A program made the position numbers and the translations under genes. Positions 8,943 through 19,000 of a DNA stretch of 64,000 nt are shown in pieces. Positions within the stretch are counted from its first letter, which is position 1; every line of letters starts with the position of its first letter. Origin of the DNA: an uncultured Pseudomonas sp. (GTDB lineage: Bacteria > Pseudomonadota > Gammaproteobacteria > Pseudomonadales > Pseudomonadaceae); contig CALTWF010000329.1 of assembly GCA_943912755.1 (NCBI GenBank), forward strand, positions 20,757 to 84,756. The letters are read 5' to 3'. The notes beneath the pieces were generated by a model, which was not told where the DNA came from, did not search any database, and was given only the letters and a program-made list of their open reading frames with translations.

Positions 8943-8959
8943 ATTACGTTATGCGTAAT
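8943..8959. promoter_or_regulatory. Putative HmgR operator (17-bp palindrome)
   Basis: ATTACGTTATGCGTAAT is a perfect inverted repeat (ATTACG-5-CGTAAT) midway between hmgR and hmgA. HmgR of P. putida binds a 17-bp palindrome in the equivalent position. Confidence 0.7.
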
Positions 8960-9057
8960 CCGGTTACGAATTAAAACAATGCAGAAGCACTTCCCTCTTG
9001 CTTTGCCGGGTGGGGGTCAATCTGTCACCAGTCGGCCCCTACGGGCCTGGAGGCTCG

Positions 9058-10365
9058 ATGAACATCGACAACACGTCCGATCTCGCTTACCAAAGTGGTT
9101 TTGGTAACGAGTTCGCCAGCGAGGCACTGCCCGGCGCCCTGCCGGTCGGCCAGAACTCCCCGCAAAAAGCCCCGTACGGGCTGTACGCCGAACTGCTGTC
9201 CGGCACCGCTTTCACCATGAGCCGCCACGAACAGCGGCGCACCTGGTTGTACCGCATCCGTCCTTCGGCCCTGCATCCGGCCTTCGTGCGCCTGGAGCGG
9301 CAGCTGGCCGGCGGCCCGCTGGGCGCGGTCACGCCCAACCGGCTGCGCTGGAGCCCGCTGGAAATGCCCGTCGAGCCCACCGACTTCATCGATGGCTGGG
9401 TGACCATGGCGGCCAACTCGGCGGCGGAAAAACCGGCCGGGATCAGCGTGCATATCTATCGCGCCAACCGTTCCATGGAGCGGGTGTTCTTCAATGCCGA
9501 TGGCGAACTGCTGCTGGTGCCGCAACAGGGCGGCCTGCGCCTGGTCACCGAGCTGGGCGTGCTGGACGTGGCGCCGCTGGAAATCGCGGTGATTCCGCGG
9601 GGCATGAAGTTCCGCGTCGAACTGCTGGAGGGCGAGGCCCGCGGCTACATCGCCGAGAACCATGGCGCGCCACTGCGCATTCCGGACCTCGGCCCGATCG
9701 GCAGCAACGGCCTGGCCAATCCCCGTGATTTCCTCGCGCCGGTGGCGCACTACGAGGAGTTCGAGGGCCCGGTGCAACTGGTGCAGAAATTCCTCGGCGA
9801 ACTGTGGGGCTGCCAGTTGCAGCATTCGCCGCTGGACGTGGTCGCCTGGCACGGCAACAACGTGCCGTACAAGTACGACCTGCGCCGCTTCAACACCATC
9901 GGTACGGTCAGCTTCGACCATCCCGATCCGTCGATCTTCACCGTGCTGACCTCGCCGACCAGCGTGCCGGGCATGGCCAACATCGATTTCGTGATCTTCC
10001 CGCCGCGCTGGATGGTGGCCGAGAACACCTTCCGTCCACCGTGGTTCCACCGCAACCTGATGAACGAGTTCATGGGCCTGATCAAGGGCGAGTACGACGC
10101 CAAGGCCGAAGGCTTCCTGCCCGGCGGCGCCTCGCTGCACGGTTGCATGAGCGCCCACGGGCCGGACGCCGAAACCTGCGCCAAGGCCATCGCCGCGGAG
10201 CTGGCGCCAGCCAAGATCGACAACACCATGGCCTTCATGTTCGAGACCGGCCAGGTGCTGCGTCCGACCCGCCATGCCCTGGACTGCCCGCAATTGCAGA
10301 ACGACTACGATAGTTGCTGGGCCACGCTGCCAAGCACCTTCACCCCGAACCGGAGACAAGCATGA
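9058..10365 (+). CDS. hmgA: Homogentisate 1,2-dioxygenase
   Basis: 435 aa; begins MNIDNTSDLAYQSGFGNEFASE, the conserved family start, after GGAGG. Iron ligands are expected in WFHRNLMNEFMG and in the following HGCMSAHGPD segment, both present. The enzyme opens the ring of homogentisate to maleylacetoacetate in phenylalanine/tyrosine catabolism. Its stop overlaps the fahA start (ATGA). Confidence 0.97.
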   Translation: MNIDNTSDLAYQSGFGNEFASEALPGALPVGQNSPQKAPYGLYAELLSGTAFTMSRHEQRRTWLYRIRPSALHPAFVRLERQLAGGPLGAVTPNRLRWSPLEMPVEPTDFIDGWVTMAANSAAEKPAGISVHIYRANRSMERVFFNADGELLLVPQQGGLRLVTELGVLDVAPLEIAVIPRGMKFRVELLEGEARGYIAENHGAPLRIPDLGPIGSNGLANPRDFLAPVAHYEEFEGPVQLVQKFLGELWGCQLQHSPLDVVAWHGNNVPYKYDLRRFNTIGTVSFDHPDPSIFTVLTSPTSVPGMANIDFVIFPPRWMVAENTFRPPWFHRNLMNEFMGLIKGEYDAKAEGFLPGGASLHGCMSAHGPDAETCAKAIAAELAPAKIDNTMAFMFETGQVLRPTRHALDCPQLQNDYDSCWATLPSTFTPNRRQA

Positions 10366-11654
10366 ACCAGACCGCCATTGCCCGCAGTTGGGTCGAGCAC
10401 GCCAACGGGCATAGCGACTTCCCCCTGCACAACCTGCCGCTGGGGATCTTCAGCCGCGCCGGCGGCGAGCGCCGCAGCGGCGTAGCCATCGGCGATGCCA
10501 TCCTCGACCTGGAGGCGGTGCTGGCCGCCGGCCTGTTCGATGGCCAGGCCCGGGCTGCCGTCGAGGCTGCCCGCGGCGGCGCGCTGAACGCCTTCTTCGC
10601 CCTTGGGCGTGGCCCCCGCGTGGCCTTGCGCGAGCGTCTGTTGCAACTGCTCGGCGAGGGCAGCGAACACCAGGCCGCCGTGCAGCCGGCGCTGTACCCG
10701 GCCAGCGAATGCGAGCTGCACCTGCCGGCGCGGATCGGCGACTACACCGACTTCTACGTTGGCATCGAACACGCGAAGAACGTCGGCAAGCTGTTTCGCC
10801 CGGACAACCCGCTGCTGCCCAACTACAAGCATGTGCCGATCGGCTACCACGGCCGTGCCTCGACCATCCGCCCGTCCGGCACCGACGTGCGCCGGCCCAA
10901 GGGCCAGACCCTGCCGGCCGGGCAGAGCGAACCGAGCTTCGGCCCCTGCGCGCGCCTGGACTACGAACTGGAGCTGGGTATCTGGATCGGCCAGGGCAAC
11001 GAGCTGGGCGCACCCATCGCGATCGGCGATGCCGCTGAACATATTGCCGGTTTCTGCCTGCTCAACGACTGGTCGGCGCGGGATATCCAGGCCTGGGAAT
11101 ACCAGCCGCTGGGCCCGTTCCTGTCGAAGAGCTTCATTTCCAGCGTGTCGCCCTGGGTGGTGACCGCCGAGGCCCTGGAGCCTTTCCGCTGCGCCCAGCC
11201 GGCGCGTCCGGAGGGTGATCCGCAGCCGCTGTCCTACCTGCTGGACAAGCGCGACCAGGCGGCTGGCGCCTTCGATATCGAACTGGAAGTGCTGCTGCTC
11301 ACCGAACGCATGCGCGAGCAGAACCTGCCGGCCCATCGCCTGACCTTGAGCAACACCCTGAGCATGTACTGGACGGTGGCGCAGATGGTCGCCCACCACA
11401 GCGTCAACGGTTGCCAGTTGCAGCCGGGCGACCTGTTCGGTTCGGGCACCCTGTCCGGTGCGCAGCCTGGGCAGTTCGGCAGCCTGCTGGAGATCACCGA
11501 GGGCGGCAAGCACCCGGTGGAGCTGGCGTCGGGCGAGGTACGCAAGTTCCTTGAGGACGGCGACGAAATCATCCTGCGCGCCCGTGCCAGCCGCGACGGC
11601 GTGGCCAGCATCGGCTTCGGCGAATGCCGCGGCAAGGTCGTGGCGGCACACTGA
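10362..11654 (+). CDS. fahA: Fumarylacetoacetase
   Basis: 430 aa. It has DYTDFYVGIEHAKNVGKLFRP and LDYELELGIWIG (metal ligands) and NDWSARDIQAWEYQPLGPF, all diagnostic of fumarylacetoacetate hydrolase. It releases fumarate and acetoacetate in the last step of homogentisate degradation. It is translationally coupled to hmgA and followed after 12 bp by maiA. Confidence 0.97.
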   Translation: MNQTAIARSWVEHANGHSDFPLHNLPLGIFSRAGGERRSGVAIGDAILDLEAVLAAGLFDGQARAAVEAARGGALNAFFALGRGPRVALRERLLQLLGEGSEHQAAVQPALYPASECELHLPARIGDYTDFYVGIEHAKNVGKLFRPDNPLLPNYKHVPIGYHGRASTIRPSGTDVRRPKGQTLPAGQSEPSFGPCARLDYELELGIWIGQGNELGAPIAIGDAAEHIAGFCLLNDWSARDIQAWEYQPLGPFLSKSFISSVSPWVVTAEALEPFRCAQPARPEGDPQPLSYLLDKRDQAAGAFDIELEVLLLTERMREQNLPAHRLTLSNTLSMYWTVAQMVAHHSVNGCQLQPGDLFGSGTLSGAQPGQFGSLLEITEGGKHPVELASGEVRKFLEDGDEIILRARASRDGVASIGFGECRGKVVAAH

Positions 11655-11666
11655 GAGGCCTGACGC

Positions 11667-12302
11667 ATGGAACTCTTCACCTACTACCGTTCCACCTCGT
11701 CGTACCGGGTGCGTATTGCCCTGGCCCTGAAGCAGCTGGAGTTCCAGGCGCTGCCGGTCAACCTGCTCAAGGGCGAACAGCGCGAGGCCCATTACCTCGC
11801 GCTCAATCCCCAGGGCCGGGTGCCGGCGCTCAAGGCGGACTCCGGTGAACTGCTGCTGCAGTCGCCGGCGATCATCGAGTACCTGGAAGAGGTTTATCCA
11901 CAGCCCGCGCTACTGCCCCACGACCCGGTGCAGCGCGCACGGGCCCGGGGCGTGGCGGCGCTGATCGCCTGCGATATCCATCCGTTGCACAACATCAGCG
12001 TGCTCAATCGCCTGCGCGAGCTGGGGCAGGGCGAGGACGCGGTCAACCAGTGGATTGGCCACTGGATCAGCCAGGGGCTGGCGGCGGTGGAGCAGTTGAT
12101 TGGCGACCAAGGCTTCTGCTTCGGCGACGAGCCGGGGTTGGCTGATGTCTACCTGATTCCGCAGGTGTATGCGGCCAGGCGTTTCAACATCGATCTGGGC
12201 GGGTATCCGCGGATCCTGCGGGTGGCGGGCCTGGCGGAGGAGCATCCGGCGTTCGTCCTGGCCCATCCGTCGCGGCAGCCGGATACGCCGGCGGCGGGGT
12301 AA
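11667..12302 (+). CDS. maiA: Maleylacetoacetate isomerase (zeta-class GST)
   Basis: 211 aa beginning MELFTYYRSTSSYRVRIALA, the glutathione-activating zeta-GST motif. QSPAIIEYLEE and the C-terminal helical domain (DIHPLHNISVLNRL) fit maleylacetoacetate isomerase. It converts the HmgA product to the FahA substrate and closes the hmgA-fahA-maiA operon. Confidence 0.97.
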   Translation: MELFTYYRSTSSYRVRIALALKQLEFQALPVNLLKGEQREAHYLALNPQGRVPALKADSGELLLQSPAIIEYLEEVYPQPALLPHDPVQRARARGVAALIACDIHPLHNISVLNRLRELGQGEDAVNQWIGHWISQGLAAVEQLIGDQGFCFGDEPGLADVYLIPQVYAARRFNIDLGGYPRILRVAGLAEEHPAFVLAHPSRQPDTPAAG

Positions 12303-12321
12303 AACATCTCGTTCAAGCAGA

Positions 12322-12352
12322 CCGTGGGAGCGAGCTTGCTCGCTCCCACGGA
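12322..12352. repeat. Single REP hairpin / terminator
   Basis: GTGGGAGCGAGC and GCTCGCTCCCAC form a near-perfect stem between the convergent maiA and SirB1-family genes. It is the common Pseudomonas REP core and probably serves as a bidirectional terminator. Confidence 0.8.
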
Positions 12353-12354
12353 GT

Positions 12355-13161
12355 TCAGTGCACCGATCTTTTCCCGCTGGGCAAATGCCCCAAGCGCTCG
12401 GTCAGCCGCAAGCGCTGGATCGGATCATCGGTCAGCAATAGCGCGTGCTCCAGGTCATAACGCTCGGCCTGCGGGCAATCCAGATGCTGGTACAGCGTGG
12501 CCCGGGCCAGGTAGTCGCTGGTCAGCGGCGCGCCCAGCTCCATCACCCGCTCGGCGTCCTTCAGTGCGGCGATATCGTCGCCATGGGTCGAATGCAGCTG
12601 GCGCAGGTTGCGCGATAGCCGCTGGATCATCTCTCGCGCGGTGGCCGTCTTCAGGTGTTCCGCCGTCAAAGCCACCTGAGGCCCGAACTGGCGCCCCAGC
12701 AGTTCCCGGCACTCCGCCGGGTACAGGCGCCGGCCGCCGCAAGGGTCGAGCAGATGGTCCGCACCCGGCACCCGCAACAGGAAGTGCCCGGGAAAGTTCA
12801 CGCCCTCCAGGGGAATCGACAGCCCGCGTGCCAGTTCCAGGGCCAGCAGGGCCAGCGCCAATGGCTGGCCGCGGCGGCGCTGCAACAACTGATCGAGCAG
12901 CGCCGCCTGCGGGCGCAGCGGGTGGTACTCGTCTTCCTGGAAACCCATGGCGCACAGCTTGCGCAGCAACGGCTGGGCCAGTTCGTTCAGCGGCAGCAGC
13001 GGCAGGTCGTTGCTGACCTCATGCTGCAAGGCCTTGACCTCGCGCATCACCTGCTCGGGTACGACCTTGGCGTCATGCTCGGCAGCGACCCACAGCCCCG
13101 CCTCGAACAAGGCCGGGGGAGTGCGCTCTAGACAGGCCAGGCAGGCGTGGCGTGGGTTCAT
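12355..13161 (-). CDS. SirB1 family protein (transglutaminase-like/TPR)
   Basis: 268 aa; the start at 13161 gives MNPRHACLACLERTPPAL. It contains the SirB1 features LDQLLQRRRGQPLALALLALELARGLSIPLEGVNFPGHFLLRV in its middle third and a helical C-terminal region. The family is widespread and its role is poorly defined. Confidence 0.8.
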   Translation of the reverse strand: MNPRHACLACLERTPPALFEAGLWVAAEHDAKVVPEQVMREVKALQHEVSNDLPLLPLNELAQPLLRKLCAMGFQEDEYHPLRPQAALLDQLLQRRRGQPLALALLALELARGLSIPLEGVNFPGHFLLRVPGADHLLDPCGGRRLYPAECRELLGRQFGPQVALTAEHLKTATAREMIQRLSRNLRQLHSTHGDDIAALKDAERVMELGAPLTSDYLARATLYQHLDCPQAERYDLEHALLLTDDPIQRLRLTERLGHLPSGKRSVH

Positions 13162-13277
13162 GGCGATCTCCGCTGGGAGCTTCTGTTTTAGCCCTGGCAC
13201 GGCGTTTCGTCCAGTGCTGCGGCAGGCGGCGGGGGCGCACCTATACTGGATGCAGCACCGTCCAAGAGGGCCCGCAG

Positions 13278-14300
13278 ATGTTCGCTCTCATGCAAAGTAC
13301 CCGCACCCAGTCATTGCACCTGTGTATCGATCCGCTCACCGGGCTCAAGGCGGTGATCGCCATCCATAACGAGCGCCTGGGCCCGGCACTGGGCGGCTGT
13401 CGTTACCTGGCCTACCCGGATGACGACAGCGCCATGACCGACGCCATCCGCCTGGCCCAGGGCATGACCTACAAGGCGGCCCTGGCCGGCCTGCCACTGG
13501 GCGGCGGCAAGGCGGTGATCATCCGCAATCCCCATGTGGAAAACCGCGCGGCGCTGTTCGAGGCGTTCGGGCGTTTCATCGATTCCCTCGAAGGCCGCTA
13601 CATCACCGCCACCGACAGCGGTACCTCGACCCTCGACATGGACTGCATCGCCCAGTCGACTCGGCATGTCACCAGCACCACCCGCGCCGGCGACCCCTCG
13701 CCGCATTCGGCCATGGGCGTGTTCGCCGGCATTCGCGCCACGTCGATGGCACGCCTGGGCAGCGACAACCTGGAGGGCTTGCGGGTGGCGGTGCAGGGGC
13801 TGGGCAATGTCGGCTATGCCCTGGCCGAACAACTGCATGCGGCGGGTGCCGAGTTGCTGGTCAGCGATCACGACCAGGGCCGGGTGCAACTGGCGATGGA
13901 GCAGTTCGACGCGCAACCGGTGGCCGCCGAAGCACTGGTGGGTACGCCCTGCGATATCTTCGCGCCGTGCGGCCTGGGCTCGATCCTGACCGGGCAAAGC
14001 GTGATGCAACTGCGCTGCGCGGCGGTGGCCGGTTCGGCCAACAACCAGCTGACCAGCCTGCAGGTGGCCGATCAACTGGAAAGCCGCGGCATTCTCTATG
14101 CCCCGGACTACATCATCAATTCCGGCGGGCTGATCTACGTGGCGCTGACCCATCAGGGCCGGGCGCTCGCCGACATTACCGCGCACCTGGCGCGGATCCC
14201 CAGCCGGCTGACCGAGGTGTTCGCCCACGCCCAGGCGGAAAAACGCTCGCCGGCGCGGGTCGCCGAGCAACTGGCCGAGCGTTTGGTGTACGGAAGCTGA
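13278..14300 (+). CDS. Leucine/Glu/Phe/Val dehydrogenase family protein
   Basis: 340 aa. The substrate-binding GPALGGCR and the catalytic-lysine region KAALAGLPLGGGKAVI are intact. The Rossmann NAD loop VQGLGNVGYALAE and the downstream FAPCGLGSILT and GSANNQL complete the family pattern. It probably catalyses reversible oxidative deamination of a branched-chain amino acid. The start at 13278 follows AGAGGGCCCGCAG. Confidence 0.88.
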   Translation: MFALMQSTRTQSLHLCIDPLTGLKAVIAIHNERLGPALGGCRYLAYPDDDSAMTDAIRLAQGMTYKAALAGLPLGGGKAVIIRNPHVENRAALFEAFGRFIDSLEGRYITATDSGTSTLDMDCIAQSTRHVTSTTRAGDPSPHSAMGVFAGIRATSMARLGSDNLEGLRVAVQGLGNVGYALAEQLHAAGAELLVSDHDQGRVQLAMEQFDAQPVAAEALVGTPCDIFAPCGLGSILTGQSVMQLRCAAVAGSANNQLTSLQVADQLESRGILYAPDYIINSGGLIYVALTHQGRALADITAHLARIPSRLTEVFAHAQAEKRSPARVAEQLAERLVYGS

Positions 14301-14303
14301 GGC

Positions 14304-14570
14304 CTATTCCGCGTCTGCCGGTGCTTCGAGCAGTTCGGAGAGGGCATCCGGCTGGCTCTTGAACGCCTTGGCGAACACATCGCGGTTCTTCGCCATGTAG
14401 ATACCGATGTCATCGACCTGCTGCTCGTCCAGCGACGGCACGGCCTTCTTCAGGACCTCAGCCAGCATTTCGGCCAGTTCGAGCATCTTGTCGTGACGGT
14501 CTGCTTCGGCTTTATCCATGAACAAACGCTCCAGGTCCCGGCTGCTGCGGTACACCACTTCGACGGCCAT
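14304..14570 (-). CDS. yebG: YebG family SOS protein
   Basis: 88 aa starting MAVEVVYRSSRDLERLFMDK, which matches the DNA-damage-inducible YebG family over its whole length. GAGGTGA lies just upstream of the ATG. A perfect LexA box about 45 bp upstream supports SOS control. Confidence 0.9.
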   Translation of the reverse strand: MAVEVVYRSSRDLERLFMDKAEADRHDKMLELAEMLAEVLKKAVPSLDEQQVDDIGIYMAKNRDVFAKAFKSQPDALSELLEAPADAE

Positions 14571-14611
14571 TCATCACCTCACGCCTTTTTCGAAAATTGA
14601 AGGAATACGAA

Positions 14612-14631
14612 TACTGGGTATTTATACAGTA
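14612..14631. promoter_or_regulatory. LexA (SOS) box
   Basis: TACTG-N10-CAGTA (TACTGGGTATTTATACAGTA) matches the gamma-proteobacterial LexA consensus and lies upstream of yebG. Confidence 0.9.
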
Positions 14632-14814
14632 ATCGATTGGCATTGGATAGTGGCCTTTTTATAGCCCAGTTTTTGCAAACCGATGGCGTGGCGGGCGTGT
14701 CTTGCGGCAATCGGTCGCCTTCTCAAGCGAGGCCGCTGGCCTTTTTACTGCATGCAGGCAAAGCGTCATGAGCCTGCCGCATCCTCTTCCAAGCCGTATC
14801 AGGGAATTTGCATC

Positions 14815-15135
14815 GTGAACATCAAATGGGCTGAAAAACTGCGCAAGGGCCTGCACGGCACTGCCGACTCGCTGGGCAACCTGTGCGTCGAGGCGTTCCA
14901 CTACCTGGCCCTGTTCGGGATCGGTGCCATCACCGCCTATGCCGCAGTGGCCACCTTCATGGACATGATCGGCAAGGGCGGGGTCAGCGTCGACGACATC
15001 CTGCTGCTGTTCATCTACCTGGAGCTGGGGGCGATGGTGGGGATCTACTTCAAGACCAATCACCCTGTATCTAACATTTATTCTCAATGCATGACTTTTA
15101 TAAAAACCAAGCAAAATCATTGGCTTATGGCGTAG
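14815..15135 (+). pseudogene. psiE: Host psiE interrupted after codon 83
   Basis: From the GTG at 14815 the frame encodes a PsiE-family N-terminus (NIKWAEKLRKGLHG ... VSVDDILLLFIYLELGAM ... YFKTNH). After codon 83 (about position 15,063) the match to the two other copies in this window stops. The frame then runs through 23 unrelated residues to a stop at 15,135. About 45% of the protein, including the last membrane helices, is missing. GC content drops at the same point, which marks this as the left junction of inserted DNA. PsiE is a phosphate-starvation-inducible membrane protein of unknown mechanism. An in-frame ATG exists at 14,683, but similarity begins at 14,815. Confidence 0.85.
15055..15070. 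other. Junction of chromosome and inserted DNA (candidate attL)
   Basis: The psiE similarity ends within AAGACCAATCAC|CCTGTATC. The other two psiE copies have CAAATCA(C/T)ATGCC at the same codon, so AATCA(C/T) is a possible crossover core. The right junction is not in the window. Confidence 0.6.
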
Positions 15136-15209
15136 GCTTTCTTCTTTTTTGTTCTGAAATGCTGTGTTGATTTTTTCTGCCGATTTCGGCGTGTGTTGGG
15201 AGAGAACGT

Positions 15210-15647
15210 ATGAAATGGGCGGATCGGATGCGCGTAAGGGTTCATGCTGGGGCAAACAGCCTTGGGAACCTCGGGGTTGAGTTGTTCCACTACCTTGCGC
15301 TTTTTGCGATTGGGGCGATCACAGTCTACGCAGGCATTACCACCTTCATTGGAATGCTTCATCAAGACAAAATCAGCGTCGATGACATTTTGCTGCTGTT
15401 CATCTATCTCGAGCTTCTGGCTATGAGCGGAATTTATTTCCGCACAAATCACATGCCATTGCGGTTCCTGCTCTACATCGGCGTAACGGCTCTGATTCGA
15501 CTGCTGATCAGCGATGTGTCGCATCATAAATCGCCAGATGAAGGGATTCTTTACCTCACAGGTGGCGTGGTGCTGCTTGCCGTTTCGATTCTGGTCGTGC
15601 GATATGCCTCGGCACGTTTCCCGTCTGTGAAAGAAAAGACGGATTGA
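15210..15647 (+). CDS. psiE: PsiE family protein, second (complete) copy
   Basis: 145 aa with four predicted membrane helices and the conserved ISVDDILLLFIYLELLAM and YFRTNHMPLRFLLYIGVTAL motifs. GGGAGAG lies just upstream of the ATG. It is clearly less GC-rich than the interrupted host copy and differs in sequence, so it came with foreign DNA rather than by local duplication. A hairpin with a T tract follows (15,666). It may restore PsiE function after the host copy was cut. Confidence 0.9.
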   Translation: MKWADRMRVRVHAGANSLGNLGVELFHYLALFAIGAITVYAGITTFIGMLHQDKISVDDILLLFIYLELLAMSGIYFRTNHMPLRFLLYIGVTALIRLLISDVSHHKSPDEGILYLTGGVVLLAVSILVVRYASARFPSVKEKTD

Positions 15648-15665
15648 CAACGAATCAATGAATTT

Positions 15666-15689
15666 GGTCGCTATTATGCGGCCTTTTTT
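15666..15689 (+). terminator. Rho-independent terminator after psiE copy 2
   Basis: GGTCGC-TATTAT-GCGGCC stem (one G-T type mismatch) followed by seven T. Confidence 0.65.
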
Positions 15690-16042
15690 ATGTGCGTGTT
15701 TTTATGAGTTAAGCCAGCGTCTGTTATCTCCGTGCGTTGGCGTGGTGTATATAATTTATTGCTTACGGTAATTTTGGTTTTCTAAGTTTGGTGTAAGGTA
15801 TTGGTTAGCTGGCGGTGCAGGGTTTAATATTTGGTATGGTGTTGTGTTTCCTTGTGTTGAATTAATGTTATTTTATTTTTCGTTGTGCGCAATGTGATTT
15901 GAATATGCTCGCATATGTTCTGATTTCTATTTTTTAAGTTTGGTTGGGTGCGGGTCGCGGAATTAGAGAGTATTTAAAAGAGAAAGTTGGATTCTGTTAA
16001 ATGAAAGGCTGGCCATTCCAATTGGCTCTGTAATGGTATAGA
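15690..16042. other. AT-rich intergenic stretch, no gene seen
   Basis: About 350 bp of AT-rich sequence between the psiE copy 2 terminator and the restriction-modification gene. I see no plausible coding region; it presumably holds the promoter of the downstream gene. Confidence 0.6.
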
Positions 16043-19000
16043 ATGCCGACCATTTTTGAGTTTCGGCGGAAGCTGACGATAATATTGGAGAGCAGCTTGG
16101 AAAAGAAAGTTTATGATGCGATAAGCATCAAGCGAGATCGTCCTTGGGCTAATGAGGAAGAGGTTCGAGTTGCTTGGATTTCCGCTATCGAAAATGCGCT
16201 TGGTATTCATTTTGATGCTGAAAGAGCAAAGCAAGATGCCAGCTACAATAATGTAATTATTGAATTTAAGGCTCCAAGCTTTTTTAAAGGTTCAAAAAAT
16301 AGTCCGAAATTTATCGAGGCTACGGAAGATCGGCTTCTAAAATATATTATTCGTCAGTCAGAAAAGCAGGGAATTCCGCAAGATGAGTATATTGGAATAG
16401 CCATAGATGGCGATCATGTATGCTTTGCTCAGGTCGTCAGTGGGAAAATAACTACCCAGCACCTCCTGCCTTTTTCAGAAGCTTCAGTAAAACTCGTAAT
16501 TGAAGCCATTGGTAATAATTACCGTAGGGCAGTAACATCTGAAAATCTTATTGAGGACTTTGGGCAGGGCTCGCCCGAAGCTATTACGCTGATGCAGTGC
16601 TTGGCGGATGCGTTAGCTCGTAGTCTTGAAGATGCAAATAATAATAAGATAAAAATGCTATTCGAGGAGTGGAGGACTCTCTACGGCCAAGTCGCTGACT
16701 TGTCAGCAGAGCAGCAAAAAACGATCAATACTACTCTGAGATTCAAGTGGCATGGGACAGCCGCGCAGGCAATGTCGGGGCGACTTTTTGTAATCCATAC
16801 CTACAACTCGTTGGTGATAAAGCTGTTGGCGGCTGAAATTGTCTCAGCTCACAATTTATCTTCACAAATCAGCCCTACTCAGAGAATTGCGTTTCTGCCT
16901 GATGGGAATCAATTGATAGAAAGCTTGGACTCTGATATCGAAAGAGGACGAATTTATACTGATGCTGGTATCAAGGGCTTTATCGAAGAGGCGATATTTA
17001 GTTGGTATCTGGATGCGAGCAGGACTGATCCGAAAAAAGATTCGATTATCGAAGCGTTGAGAGGTGTTCTTGGTAAGCTTGCTCTTTATCGCACTGATCG
17101 ATTAGAGAGGACTCGCGATGTTCTAAGGGACTTCTATCAGGGTTTAGTCCCTGAAACGCTGCGTAAAAGTCTTGGTGAGTTTTATACTCCTGATTGGCTC
17201 GTTGAACATACTCTATCAAGCGCCGATGTGGCGGATTGGTTGAATGTTAGGGGCTTGGACCCTACTTGCGGCTCTGGTTCTTTTGTAATCGAGATGATAA
17301 GAAGAAAGAGGAATGCAGCTCTAGAGGCTGGGCTTGATGCTGCTTCTACAGTAGATCTCATTTGCGAAAACGTCTGGGGTTTTGACCTTAACCCTCTTGC
17401 AGTGCAAACAGCGCGTGTAAATTACGTTATGGAAATCGCTGATTTGCTCAGAGATTGCGCAGGCAAGGATGTGGAAATCCCCATTTTGCTTGCTGATGCG
17501 ATTTATTCTCCGGCGAATGATCCCTCGTCGGAAGATGATGTGGTTTCTTATTACATCGGCAGTCAGGTAGCTAAGCTGAACATACGTTTGCCAGGTGCTC
17601 TCGCATGGGACAGGGCATTGCTTGATCAAGTATTCGAGGTTATGGGGGAGGCGGTTGAGGCTGATAAAGAATATGAGCAGGCTGAAAAAAGTCTTATCAG
17701 TTCAGGGTTGATTCCTCTCGAGAAAATAGGCTCATGGCGCAAGCCGCTGAATGAAACTTATGATCAGGTTCTAAGTTTGCACAGGCAGAATTGGAATGGG
17801 ATTTGGTTTAGGATTGTCCGAAATTTTTTCTGGTCCGCAACTGCTGGTCAATTTGATTTGGTATGTGGCAACCCACCGTGGGTTCGCTGGTCTAAATTGC
17901 CAGAGGCTTATCGTGAAAGGGTAAAGCCTACCTGTGAACAATATTCTATTTTTTCAAAAACTAAATTTCATGGTGGTAATGAATTAGATATTTCGGCAAT
18001 CATAACCTATACCACAGGCGATAAATGGTTGAAGGTGGGTGGTAAGTTGGCCTTTGTGATAACGCAAAGTATTTTTCAATCTCCTTCGTCATCAGGATTT
18101 AGAAAGTTTAAAGTTGATGAGAGTAACTGGCTGAATCCCAAGTTTGTTGAAGATTTGCAAAACGTTAAGCCGTTTCCGGATGCCGCTAATAAAACTGCGG
18201 TTGTGCTTTTTGAAAAAGGCGCTGAAGCACCTACTTACCCTATTCCGTATCGGGTTTGGGATGCAGCGAAAAAGGGTGGAAGATCCATCAAACCTTCTTC
18301 CAGTCTTGAAGTTGTTCTGAACTCAATGAGCGTTGTTGATAAAGAAGCAGTTCCGGTTGGTGATGAGGGAAGTCCTTGGGCTATTCTAACTCCCGGTCGT
18401 TGGGGGGCTATTAGCGCTTTGGCTGGTGCATCTTCGTGGGTTGCTGGCCGTAAAGGTATAACCGCAGACCTCAATGGTGTCTATTTCGTGCCTATTGAGA
18501 AGGTATTGAGCAATGGTTTGGTTCAGATAAAGACAAGGCCAGAGGCTGGTAAGCGTGATATCGGGGCTGCACGCTCTGTTCGCATCGAAGCAGATATGCT
18601 TTTTCCTTTGATTAAGGGCGCGAGTGATTTCGAAGCCTGTTATTTCAAACCTTCGCATGGCTTGTATGCATTAGTTCCTAATGCCGGAATAGTGCAGAAG
18701 GCATATGCAGACTCTTTAAAGCAACTGGAATCCCTGCCAAAAACTAAAGCCTATTTCAATTCTTTTGAAGGGGTCTTGAGAAGTAGGTCCACCTACAAAG
18801 GTAGGATGCCCGGTGCTCCATATTATGCAATTTACAATGTGGGTGATTTTACCTTTAAGCCTTGGAAGGTGGTATGGGCTGAGATGTCTGGAAGTTTTTC
18901 GGCGGCGGTAGCCGGAATGGGAGACGTTCCACACATCGGTCCACGACCGTTTGTTCCTGATCATAAAGTTTATTTCGTGGCTTTTGATGACTCAGCATCA

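Noticed and set aside
15055..15070. tRNA-type integration site
   Set aside because: No tRNA sequence is at the junction; the cut lies within psiE coding sequence.
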